A stretch of 64,000 nucleotides of DNA, from positions 106,400 through 170,399 of the forward strand of contig JAHZKX010000041.1 in NCBI GenBank assembly GCA_022600195.1. Direction: 5' to 3'. How positions within the stretch are numbered: position 1 is the first letter of the stretch; each line of letters opens with the position of its first letter. The notes beneath the pieces were generated by a model. The model saw only the letters and a list, made by a program, of their open reading frames with translations, did no database searches and had not been told where the DNA came from. Positions 38,331-46,561 of this stretch are shown piece by piece. The stretch comes from Planctomycetota bacterium (GTDB lineage: Bacteria; Planctomycetota; Planctomycetia; Planctomycetales; Planctomycetaceae). The translations under genes were made by a program, and so were the position numbers.

Positions 38331-39509
38331 ATGCGATTGCTTCAGCGCTATATTCTCTTTGAATTACTGCGCGTTTTCACCTTGATGATCACAGTTCTGA
38401 CCGTTCTCTTAGTGTTTGTGGGCGCCTTCCAGCAAGCAACAGATCAGGGTCTGGGGGCTATTCTTGTCTTAAAAATTCTGCCCTTCATCGTCCCCAGTAT
38501 GTTGCCTTTTACGATTCCCGCCACTTTGCTGTTAACTGTTTGTGTTGTTTATGGACGAATTTCGGGCGACCAGGAAATCACAGCGGCCAAGGCCGCGGGG
38601 ATCAATGTCCTCTCGCTCCTCTGGCCCTCTTTTATACTGGGAGGTTTTTTGAGTCTGGGATCACTGCTGTTAAGCGATCAAATCATCCCCTGGGCCGAAA
38701 AAAATATCGAAAAAACCATTGCCCTGGAACTCGAAACCATATTTCTGGAAAAACTACGATCTCAAAATCAGATACATGATCCGGCGAGTGGGATCTCCAT
38801 CACTGTCATGGGAGTCAGAGATAAAACACTACTCGTTCCCACATTTCGCTATTCCCCACCCAACAAACAGCCCGTACATCTGCAGGCGGAAGAAGCAACT
38901 CTGGAATTTGACCTTGCTCATCAGCAAGTCATATTGCACATCTCAAAAGGGCACATCGACTTTCCCGGCAAGCCACGGTTTTACGTCGAAAAAGATGATT
39001 TTCCTTTTCCGCTACCCAGTCAAACCGCCATGGCAAAGCCCCGGCACATGAGTGTCAGATCAATCAAATCTGAATTGGGCAACCTCAATGAAAAGAAAGA
39101 CGAATTTGAATTTCAGCGTGATATCGAAGTCGCCATGGTTTTAGCTCTGGGGGATTTTGAAAGATTTCACTCTCCCGAAATCAATACTGATTTACCCCAG
39201 ACTCAAGCCGAAGATAAACGCAAGAATAAACTTAAAACCGCTCTGTCAAGTCGCTTCGCATTAAGTTGCAGTTGTTTCTTCTTTGTTCTGGTTGGTTGTC
39301 CGTTTTCCATCGCTCAGGCTCGCAGACAGTTCCTCACCAGTTTCTTTCTGGTCTTCATGCCCATTCTACTCTTCTACTATCCCATCGTCTTGTTGACTAT
39401 TAATTTATCGAAGCTGGGTAAAATTGAACCAGGTTGGTCCCTGTGGGCCGGGAATATTGGCTTACTGTTTATCGCCATCCACCTGCTGCGAAAAGTACTC
39501 AGAAATTAG
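38331..39509 (+). CDS. LptF/LptG-family permease (YjgP/YjgQ)
   Basis: 392 residues with the family topology: three N-terminal membrane segments (about 7-35, 50-75, 95-120), a soluble periplasmic beta-jellyroll-like domain (about 130-270, with ISITVMGVRDKTLLVPTFRYSPP), and three C-terminal membrane segments (from ALSRFALSCSCFFFVLVGCPF). LptF and LptG drive lipopolysaccharide export with the LptB ATPase. The opening MRLLQRYILFELLRVFTLMITVLTV is typical. The charged cytosolic-looking linker (QTQAEDKRKNKLK) precedes TM4. Only one such gene is here, so F versus G is not decided. Convergent with the hydrolase gene. Confidence 0.9.
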   Translation: MRLLQRYILFELLRVFTLMITVLTVLLVFVGAFQQATDQGLGAILVLKILPFIVPSMLPFTIPATLLLTVCVVYGRISGDQEITAAKAAGINVLSLLWPSFILGGFLSLGSLLLSDQIIPWAEKNIEKTIALELETIFLEKLRSQNQIHDPASGISITVMGVRDKTLLVPTFRYSPPNKQPVHLQAEEATLEFDLAHQQVILHISKGHIDFPGKPRFYVEKDDFPFPLPSQTAMAKPRHMSVRSIKSELGNLNEKKDEFEFQRDIEVAMVLALGDFERFHSPEINTDLPQTQAEDKRKNKLKTALSSRFALSCSCFFFVLVGCPFSIAQARRQFLTSFFLVFMPILLFYYPIVLLTINLSKLGKIEPGWSLWAGNIGLLFIAIHLLRKVLRN

Positions 39510-39528
39510 CTCGCTCACGCGGTAGTCT

Positions 39529-40584
39529 TTATTCCCAGTTTGAGAAAAACGTCGTCAAGCGCCGCGTTTCGCCAAAGATGTACATCGCAGCGGTAATATG
39601 ACCGGAATCTAACCAGACCAGTTCCGGTTTCTTGCCGATTGATTCCCAAAGCGCGATGGAACTTTTGGGCGGCAGAATCTCATCATGCTTTGCCACTACC
39701 ATCAAGACATCGCGGTCCTCAAGTAAATGTCCATACGTATGGGGATCAACGGGTGACATGATCTTCAGAAACGATTCGTAAGTTCCCCCATTTTGCAGCC
39801 ACTGTTTCCGAAACTGTTTTGCATGCGGATGAGGGTTCTCCCAAATCCCCAAAGCCAGATTTCCACCTCCCAGATAGATGGCCACTTTTTTGAACCGAGG
39901 CTCGGCTGCGGAAGATAGTGCCGACATAATTCCTCCCAGACTGATTCCCGTCACACCCAGTTTCTGGGCATTGACCTCGTCTCGATTCGCCAGCCAGGCA
40001 GCCGCCCGACGCACATCCAGCACAGCTTGAGTCATCCCTTCAGCGGTATGTTCGGGCACAAAAGAAATCATGCGACGCCGACCATTTATACCCTCTCCAC
40101 GTCTCTGAGCATAATAAGGCATTTTAATTGTCAACGCCGCAATTCCCTGTCGCGCCAGTGAATTCGCAGACATCTCGGAAAGCTCAAAGCCGCCTCCCAG
40201 AATATGCAGGCAGACACAGGCCGGAAAAGGACCATCACCTGCAGGCTGATAGTAATGGCCGTGAACGGTATTATTTTCATCAACCTTCGTTTTCACCGGC
40301 GAAGGAAACGTCACATCGTACACACGTACCGGACCGCTCATCCGCTTGAACTCACAGGTAAACGGAAACGTATGCGCAGCAAGATGAAAACGAGCGGGAA
40401 CTTTTCCTTCTTTTTCAGTCGTTTCGAAGCGAACCTGTCCACGCGCGGGAATGTCTACAAACACGGGTCCCGCTGGTTTGTTCTCCGCCCTGCTCTCCTC
40501 GCCCAATACGGACAGACAGACGATGATTCCCAAACTCAATAAAAGAAAACGTCGATCCCTCGACGTGCAATGATAACTGGACAT
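39529..40584 (-). CDS. Secreted alpha/beta hydrolase (acetyl-esterase/dienelactone-hydrolase-like)
   Basis: 351 residues. Signal peptide about 10-33 (FLLLSLGIIVCLSVLGEESRA). The oxyanion-hole region is VCLHILGGGFELSE. The nucleophile elbow G-I-S-L-G-G is at about residue 217. Later KHDEILPPKSS supplies the candidate acid (Asp), and DSGHITAAM the catalytic His. About 90 residues precede the hydrolase fold, making it longer than simple esterases. Probable periplasmic carboxylester hydrolase; the substrate is unknown. Confidence 0.85.
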   Translation of the reverse strand: MSSYHCTSRDRRFLLLSLGIIVCLSVLGEESRAENKPAGPVFVDIPARGQVRFETTEKEGKVPARFHLAAHTFPFTCEFKRMSGPVRVYDVTFPSPVKTKVDENNTVHGHYYQPAGDGPFPACVCLHILGGGFELSEMSANSLARQGIAALTIKMPYYAQRRGEGINGRRRMISFVPEHTAEGMTQAVLDVRRAAAWLANRDEVNAQKLGVTGISLGGIMSALSSAAEPRFKKVAIYLGGGNLALGIWENPHPHAKQFRKQWLQNGGTYESFLKIMSPVDPHTYGHLLEDRDVLMVVAKHDEILPPKSSIALWESIGKKPELVWLDSGHITAAMYIFGETRRLTTFFSNWE

Positions 40585-40705
40585 GAACTGAATACTTCCC
40601 GATTGAATACTATTGAAACAGATACAGCCACCAGATCCATTAGATGGTTGCTGACACAGGCCTGTCTCATTTTAGACCAATCATTGACAAATATGTAGAC
40701 TGATT

Positions 40706-41011
40706 TTAGGAAGAACAAATGAGAAGAGAGGACACAGCAACTGCCTGGAAGTTGAGATCACATGATTCCTGGCCAGTCTCTGTTTGTGCCACAAAGTGAT
40801 TTTCCTCTCCGTTACCGGCATTGAGGACTCGTTCGATCTCCTTAGCAGACATGCCGGAAGCCAGCATATGATGTTTCAAATCAATATCTTTTTGATGACA
40901 GGCAATCTTGATCCAGGCACGGGATAGAATTGCAGTCAGCCCACAGACAAAAGGCAGACCGAATAAGCAAATAATGGCTGTAAAGCCAACATTGTCAATA
41001 TCGCCCATCAT
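40706..41011 (-). CDS. Small single-pass membrane protein, unknown function
   Basis: 101 residues with one membrane segment (about 10-30, TAIICLFGLPFVCGLTAIL). It then has a cytosolic motif 'HHMLASGMSAKEIERVLNAG', a UBA-like or helical motif seen in small planctomycete membrane proteins. The tail is probably unstructured. No family name is claimed. Confidence 0.65.
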   Translation of the reverse strand: MMGDIDNVGFTAIICLFGLPFVCGLTAILSRAWIKIACHQKDIDLKHHMLASGMSAKEIERVLNAGNGEENHFVAQTETGQESCDLNFQAVAVSSLLICSS

Positions 41012-41193
41012 TCTCTCCTTAGAGACAAACTGGAACTGAAATGCAATTTCCTAATGTCTTTTCGCTCAAATGAAAGAAATATCGGCATGCAAACCGCTTT
41101 ATTTTTATTTTACAAGGATCATTTTGATGCTTAAAATCGGGAGATTTTATCCTTAAATTCTGATCTCAGAAGATTTTCCACAAACAGAGTAAA

Positions 41194-41221
41194 TTGACTC
41201 ACACCGATCTGCTGATAAGAT
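41194..41221 (+). promoter_or_regulatory. Candidate sigma-70-type promoter of ssrA
   Basis: TTGACT (41194-41199) and TAAGAT (41216-41221) are separated by 16 bases and lie about 70 bases upstream of the mature tmRNA 5' end. This leaves a short 5' leader for RNase P removal. It is the best hexamer pair in this intergenic stretch. Confidence 0.45.
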
Positions 41222-41291
41222 TGTGAGGAGGGCAGAAAGATTTTCCATTTTGTGTTCCTCTTTTTGTTACTTTTGACGTACTACTAGACAC

Positions 41292-41646
<355 letters not shown>

Positions 41647-41650
41647 ATGT

Positions 41651-41685
41651 GGCCACTTTGTGAGAAATCGCAAGGTGGCTTTTTT
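41651..41685 (+). terminator. Terminator of ssrA
   Basis: The stem GCCACTT/AAGGTGGC (one G-U pair) with a 12-base loop is followed by six T's, starting 5 bases after the tmRNA end. If an island is integrated at the tmRNA 3' end, this terminator lies on the island side. Confidence 0.75.
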
Positions 41686-41735
41686 CATAGACTTATGCTA
41701 AAACACTAAGAATAAGGGGTATTTCAATAACAGCA

Positions 41736-41798
41736 GGTAGCCACTCTGGTAGCCAATTACAATAGAAATGGTAGCCAATTAGATCGATTCCATTGGCT
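41736..41798. repeat. GGTAGCCA direct repeats before the recombinase gene
   Basis: GGTAGCCA occurs at 41736-41743, 41748-41755 and 41770-41777; the last two extend to GGTAGCCAATTA. An inverted ATTGGCT occurs at 41792-41798. Spacings of 12 and 22 bases put the three copies close to the same face of the helix. Position between the tmRNA end and the recombinase-like gene suggests arm-type binding sites or an autoregulatory operator. Confidence 0.55.
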
Positions 41799-41821
41799 CA
41801 TTCACTAAAAAGGATGCTCAG

Positions 41822-43642
41822 ATGTCGGGACCTAAAGGGAGAACAGTTCGGCGACACAAACAACGAACCGACGACGGCAAAGGGGTTCGGCGATTGATTG
41901 CTGGAAAGCGATTCCGAACACCTGCTGGTGTTGGCACTCGTGAGGCTGATCAACGGTTCTCCAGAATCGAGGATTTGTGGTATGACAACGAGGCATTTTG
42001 TCGGCGGATAAAACGAAAACCTGAGTGGACAGAAATCTCACTGTGGGCCGCAGATTTTCTTAGAAAAGGGGGCCTTCGGGTTGTTATTCCGCCCATTGAC
42101 GATATTCTTTGGAGCTTCGACGATTGTAGATGGCCAGCCACGATCCAGTTAGTCATTGACTGTTACACGGACGATAAAGACGCATCGTGCCATTACCCAA
42201 AAACAGTTGATGGACTAACTTGGGATGAAGCGAAAAGTTTTTACGACATTGTTGTAGAACAGTTTCCGTCCGTGAATTGGATACTTCCAGAAACGCACGC
42301 AGATGAGATTATCAAATTTCATGAATCCGCTGCTCGATGGAGTCTTGGTCAACTTGCGGTTTCCAAGGACCAGTCCCCGCCGGACCCAGCTACTCCACTG
42401 GTTGATGGGACGTTCTACGATGCTCTCGACGCATACAAGGAAAAACGTCGGAACGATTTCACGAAAGCCGATGGTTCATTCGACGGAAGCGGCCACCACA
42501 TGCTCGGCGTTATTCGAGCGCTTCGAGAACGGCACGACGATTTCCTTCTCGCTGAACTAGATTTCGAGCGTTGTCAAGGGCTAGTGGATTTGTGGAGAGA
42601 ACGCCCCGAGAGTGAACGCACGAAGAAACCGTTGGCGAAGAAAACGTGCCAGAACCACATCGGGGAACTCTTTCGGTTTCTTCGTTGGCTTCATCTCACG
42701 AAGGACTTCCAATGGAAGAAACAATTCGATTTCGCTGACGTTGAGCGAGGACTTACAAAACTCAATACCGACCGAAAATCGATCAGGAAAATGGAGATCG
42801 ATACGTTTTCGTTAGATGAATTGGCCCTTCTTTACAAACACTCTAGTTGCTATGAGCGACTCCTGCTTGTCTGGTGCCTGAACTGCGCACACGGTGCCGC
42901 AGAGTTTGGAAGGGTTGAATGGGAAGACCTCTTTCTTCAACAAGAACATCCATGGAGAAAAGAAGGACTGAAGATTGAAACGAGTGAAGAGGACTGCTGG
43001 TGTGGCTTGCTGCGTCCCAAGACTGATGTTCTCGGATGGTGGTGGCTATGGCCGGAAACGGTACGACTCTTGGAATGGTGGCGAGCAGAGTATGAGCAGA
43101 TGGTCAAACATCAGCCCGGTAAGACGGAGCGGGTTCTGATCACGGATACTGGAATCGCTTTATATCGTGACGACTCTCGCAACGCTCAAACCGGATTCGC
43201 CAACGCATGGAAGCGGCTGCTTGACAGAATTGAAAAAAGTGAGGGCAAAGGAAGTATCAGACGACTACCGTTCGGCACTCTCCGAGACCAATTACCAAAT
43301 TGGCTAGGAGGCGACGAGAACAATGCAGTTGTCGCAAGTGTTGCTCTTTGCCATGGGCTTCCCCATAAGGGCGACAAACTACTCTTCGGACAATATTCCA
43401 ATAGACCGTGGGCAGCGCTCTTCAAAAGCCAGCAGGAGTATCGCCAGCACTTGATTCCTATGTTTAACGCCCTTCCCGATGTGCTAACAGAGTTCGACGC
43501 AGTTTCAGAAAAGGTGGAGGCGATCTGGAACACAGGAGAGCGAAAAATCAGGAAGATTGCGGAAATTCTCGGCATCTCTGAGATGACCGTCAGGAGACGA
43601 CTGAAATCTCTGGGGCTCAAACCACCGAGCGAAAAGAACTGA
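41822..43642 (+). CDS. Divergent tyrosine-recombinase (integrase)-like protein with C-terminal HTH
   Basis: 606 residues. The N-terminal 190 are unassigned. A core-binding-like helical domain (about 200-320, FYDALDAYKEKRRNDFTK..., CQNHIGELFRFLRWL) leads to a catalytic-like domain (about 330-540). Family positions are partly altered: the first box reads CAHGAAEFGRVEWEDL where 'tGxRxxEixxLxWxD' is expected, so the first Arg is missing. The second box reads PFGTLRDQL, keeping an Arg but not the His. CHGLPHKGDKLLFGQYS offers His and the Tyr nucleophile (about 525). A helix-turn-helix (KIAEILGISEMTVRRRLKSLG) ends the protein. Placement just after ssrA supports an integrase origin; activity is uncertain. 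Confidence 0.7.
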   Translation: MSGPKGRTVRRHKQRTDDGKGVRRLIAGKRFRTPAGVGTREADQRFSRIEDLWYDNEAFCRRIKRKPEWTEISLWAADFLRKGGLRVVIPPIDDILWSFDDCRWPATIQLVIDCYTDDKDASCHYPKTVDGLTWDEAKSFYDIVVEQFPSVNWILPETHADEIIKFHESAARWSLGQLAVSKDQSPPDPATPLVDGTFYDALDAYKEKRRNDFTKADGSFDGSGHHMLGVIRALRERHDDFLLAELDFERCQGLVDLWRERPESERTKKPLAKKTCQNHIGELFRFLRWLHLTKDFQWKKQFDFADVERGLTKLNTDRKSIRKMEIDTFSLDELALLYKHSSCYERLLLVWCLNCAHGAAEFGRVEWEDLFLQQEHPWRKEGLKIETSEEDCWCGLLRPKTDVLGWWWLWPETVRLLEWWRAEYEQMVKHQPGKTERVLITDTGIALYRDDSRNAQTGFANAWKRLLDRIEKSEGKGSIRRLPFGTLRDQLPNWLGGDENNAVVASVALCHGLPHKGDKLLFGQYSNRPWAALFKSQQEYRQHLIPMFNALPDVLTEFDAVSEKVEAIWNTGERKIRKIAEILGISEMTVRRRLKSLGLKPPSEKN

Positions 43643-43705
43643 TTCGGCTAGAAAGGACACCGGCAATTCGAGCAAATTTCATCCCCTCTCTAAAAGGAGA
43701 ACTAA

Positions 43706-44320
43706 ATGAAAGACCTCATTGCCAGACTATTTATCATCAGTCCATTTTGGGTAGCGTATTTTTTCCATGAAACTTACGATGGACCGATGCACGAACGGAT
43801 GAGCTTCAGCACAATGTTGATTACTTCGGGAGTGTTTTATGCGATCTTGGCATGGAAAGATTCTGATCGGGCACCACGATCTCCTGTTTCTGTAATTATA
43901 AGAAACATGGGACTGATGTACTGTTGCGTGTTCTTTCCTCTTAAACTGTTAGGCATGGGTTGGTATCTGTGGTACATGATGGCTCATTCTATGGTATGGA
44001 TAGCTTTGTTCTGGCAATGGGTCGCTCATTCTATAGGACATCACTTTGTGTACCCGCTTGTTGATCATAATTATGATACGATTCGCAAAGCAGGGTGGAG
44101 TCCACTTTGGGACGGTTCGTCTTTCAATCACGACAGCGATCTGATCAAAAATGGTGGATTTGAGGAACCTGAATATACAGATTTTGTGCCGCCTGCTCAC
44201 TGGCAATACCAGTGCCCTACTTGTGGTGCAAGACAGGAATTCAATTATGGAGTGTGTTGGAATTGCAATTATGGGGCAGATGGAGATCATTCGGCGTATT
44301 ATGAGCGTTGGGGAAAATAA
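43706..44320 (+). CDS. Membrane protein with C-terminal zinc ribbon
   Basis: 204 residues. A strong AAAGGAG precedes the ATG by 6 bases. Three or four hydrophobic segments (about 5-20, 36-50, 72-90, 92-112), a soluble middle, and a C-terminal ribbon CPTCGARQEFNYGVCWNCNYG (CxxC-x10-CxxC) that should bind one zinc. No family recognised. It lies between two near-copies of a short direct repeat (43646 and 44707), which may mark a small inserted segment. Confidence 0.7.
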   Translation: MKDLIARLFIISPFWVAYFFHETYDGPMHERMSFSTMLITSGVFYAILAWKDSDRAPRSPVSVIIRNMGLMYCCVFFPLKLLGMGWYLWYMMAHSMVWIALFWQWVAHSIGHHFVYPLVDHNYDTIRKAGWSPLWDGSSFNHDSDLIKNGGFEEPEYTDFVPPAHWQYQCPTCGARQEFNYGVCWNCNYGADGDHSAYYERWGK

Positions 44321-44848
44321 CTCGAAGCTGCAAATTCTAATTGACTTAAAAACCAACACCTCCCCAAGTTTTATTTCAATAACTGTGGATGGTGCTGGCT
44401 CATGACTGTACTATTGATACTTGAATGCTTCGACAGTCTGTCGTTGCTCTCACAATGAAAACTATAGGAGAATTATTTAACGGCCTGTTATGGCCAACCT
44501 GACAATTTGATAGACGTGTAACGTCAAGTTCTGCTTCTCCACAAACCGCCAACCTGAGTCAAAAGACTCTTGAACAATCGAAGCAGCACTCGGAAGGATG
44601 TTCCCCGAAATGGGAGCACCGACCTTGTGTTGTTCGATTGTGCGCCTTGGCGGGCGTGTGGAGAGTGACCTCGGTTCGGTGCTCTCTTTTTTTATGCGCT
44701 GACAGGGGCTAAAGGACACCGACAAGACCTTTAACTTTATATCCTCAAAACCCCAGATTGGAGAACCGCAAAATATTTCTGATTTTGTAACCGGTGAGAA
44801 CATCGGTCAAAACACATTTGACTAGAAACATTTGAAGGAGATGGAAAC
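44321..44848. other. Long non-coding stretch, contains structured element
   Basis: About 530 bases without a credible gene. A 108-codon frame on the minus strand (44477-44803) has no coding character and overlaps the hairpins. The middle holds a nested set of inverted repeats (reported separately). The end carries GAAGGAG before the ATG at 44849. Confidence 0.5.
44546..44697 (+). other. Candidate structured RNA with terminator-like end
   Basis: Nested complementary arms are visible: CCGCCAA (44546-44552) with TTGGCGG (44647-44653); inside it ACAATCGA (44574-44581) with TCGATTGT (44634-44641); GAGTC/GACTC around AAAA (44556-44569); and GGAA/TTCC. A further pair GAGCACCGA (44614-44622)/TCGGTGCTC (44676-44684) ends in a run of T's (44687-44693), like an alternative terminator. 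The mutually compatible and competing helices suggest an ncRNA or an attenuator. No known RNA family was recognised; the opposite strand would fold similarly. Confidence 0.45.
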
Positions 44849-45604
44849 ATGACTTACGAACCTCGTGCGCCGAAGCCGTGGAAACGAATCTTGAAAGATG
44901 GGATATCACCAAAAAGTAAATACTCTCTATTCAAATCAAAGGAATCCATAATGAAACGCTATTGCACAATACTGTTTTTTGTCTTGTTATCATTTTTCGT
45001 CAGCAGCACCGCTCAGGCTGAAGTCGTGACAATCGAAGGCACGATTAAGTCCATTGATAAGATTGGCAAAAAGATCACGATAGAACGAAAAGGAAAAGAA
45101 AAGGAATTAGATTTAAGTAAAGATATCGATACTTCTTCATTGAAAATTGGACAACAAATTGATTTGAAATTCCATCTTGATTTAGAAATTGTAGTCAGCA
45201 TAGTTGATCCAATGCTTGCAAAACTTCAAGGCACGTGGCTCTGTGTTGCTTCTGAAGAAGTAGGACGTGTCCATTCACGTGAAATTGTGAAACGTCAAAA
45301 CCGCCGTATGAAAATTGATGGATCTAAATTTAGCGTAGAACGTGTGAGTGTAAATAAACTTGCGAAATATTCAGGTACAATCAAAATATCTGACAAGAAT
45401 GGTTTTGATTTTAATGGAAATGGACCGGGCGGGAACAAAGATATTGAATGGGTTGGGATCTACGAATTGAAAGGTGATATTCTTAAACTATGTTTTCGAT
45501 ATAATAGAGATGGCAGAGCCAAACGACCAACAAGATTCAAGACAGATTCTATGAAACCAAATATATGCGTTTTTTATACTTTCAAGAAAGAAACTGAAAA
45601 CTGA
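44849..45604 (+). CDS. Secreted TIGR03067-type protein
   Basis: 251 residues from ATG 44849 (GAAGGAG upstream), or 217 from ATG 44951 (AAAGGAATCCATA upstream). The shorter form begins directly with a signal peptide (MKRYCTILFFVLLSFFVSSTAQA) and is probably the exported one. The longer form would bury it behind MTYEPRAPKPWKRILKDG. A beta-rich first half (VVTIEGTIKSIDKIGKKITIERKGKEKELDL) precedes a lipocalin-like TIGR03067 domain (LAKLQGTWLCVASEEVGR ... GIYELKGDILKLCFRYNRDGRAKRPTRFKTD), a family expanded in planctomycetes. Function unknown. It is AT-richer than its neighbours. Its 3' end overlaps the convergent HEAT gene by 31 bases. Confidence 0.8.
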   Translation: MTYEPRAPKPWKRILKDGISPKSKYSLFKSKESIMKRYCTILFFVLLSFFVSSTAQAEVVTIEGTIKSIDKIGKKITIERKGKEKELDLSKDIDTSSLKIGQQIDLKFHLDLEIVVSIVDPMLAKLQGTWLCVASEEVGRVHSREIVKRQNRRMKIDGSKFSVERVSVNKLAKYSGTIKISDKNGFDFNGNGPGGNKDIEWVGIYELKGDILKLCFRYNRDGRAKRPTRFKTDSMKPNICVFYTFKKETEN

Positions 45605-46164
45605 GCAACACTCCGCACAGACGAGTCATCATCGTCCAGCAGTCGCTTTAATTCAGGCATGGCTTCTTTGCCCAACTCGCCGAGTTGCCCGAGAAGCCAT
45701 GCTGTTTGACAGCGAATTCCGAAGTCGTCGCTTTCGAGAGACTTGAGCAAAACCGGAAGCAACTCATCGGTTTTCGATGGGGCGATCATCAGGATGTGTC
45801 CGATTGCCGAAACGTGGCAAAACTGATCATCGCAATCAATCCACTTCTCCAGAATTGGAACGGCATCAGTCGCCTTTGCGCCGAATGACGCCACAGGTGC
45901 GAGGGCACAAATTCTCACGATTCTGTGATCGTCTTCCAGAGCCTCGATCATGGCTGGGAGTGCTGGTTCAGTATTTTTGTCGATGTGTTCGAGAATTTTT
46001 AGAGCGAGAATGCGAAGTTCGGGTTCTGGATCTCCGATAGCTTCGGATAGAGTGGGGACTATGTTGTCTCCGAAAGGCTGAAGGGCTTGCTCGGCATCGA
46101 ACACTCGGTCGGGGTCAGTTCGATGGACGAAGGTTTGGAAGAGTTTGATGATGTTATTATTCAT
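45574..46164 (-). CDS. HEAT/PBS-lyase repeat protein, cytosolic
   Basis: 196 residues, no signal peptide, made of about five HEAT-like repeats (ALQPFGDNIVPTLSEAIGDPEPELRILALKILEHI; ALPAMIEALEDDHRIVRICALAPVASFG; ...). A protein-interaction solenoid with no catalytic residues. It is the only minus-strand gene between 41.8 kb and the end of the window, and its tail overlaps the TIGR03067 gene tail-to-tail. Confidence 0.82.
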   Translation of the reverse strand: MNNNIIKLFQTFVHRTDPDRVFDAEQALQPFGDNIVPTLSEAIGDPEPELRILALKILEHIDKNTEPALPAMIEALEDDHRIVRICALAPVASFGAKATDAVPILEKWIDCDDQFCHVSAIGHILMIAPSKTDELLPVLLKSLESDDFGIRCQTAWLLGQLGELGKEAMPELKRLLDDDDSSVRSVAQFSVSFLKV

Positions 46165-46561
46165 GAGGTAGTATCTATCCTCAATAAAATATTTTCGTTA
46201 TTGGAAATATTTCCGTTTGCTATCCCCTATGACAGGTGACGGGGTGTCAGTCATCCTGTCGTGCGGAGGTGAATGAATTTGTTGGCATAGCGATATGCAC
46301 CTGCTTAGCACACATAACTATGGGTGCTTATCCATTCATGTCACATATGTATTAATTTTCAAATACCACTTGATTTTACAGATTGCTATCGTAGCATAAG
46401 GTCAGTGTGTATGCGAAGTCAGGTATTTAGGTTTTATATAGTTAAGCTCACGAAACCAAATTCGTGTTGAGAATCTATAAATCAGCTGCTCGTGTTTAAC
46501 AGTACAACAAACAGTTTCGATATCTCTTTTGACCTAAACGCTTTCCCCCAAAAATATTTTT
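46165..46561. other. Divergent intergenic region with a dyad
   Basis: About 400 AT-rich bases upstream of the glycosyltransferase cluster. A GC-richer dyad, GACAGG (46231-46236)/CCTGTC (46255-46260) with an inner TGAC/GTCA, stands out and could be an operator or a hairpin. No gene or RNA family recognised. Confidence 0.35.

Noticed and set aside
44477..44803. 108-codon minus-strand frame as a gene
   Set aside because: No ribosome-binding site, no recognisable protein character, and it covers the hairpin-rich segment.
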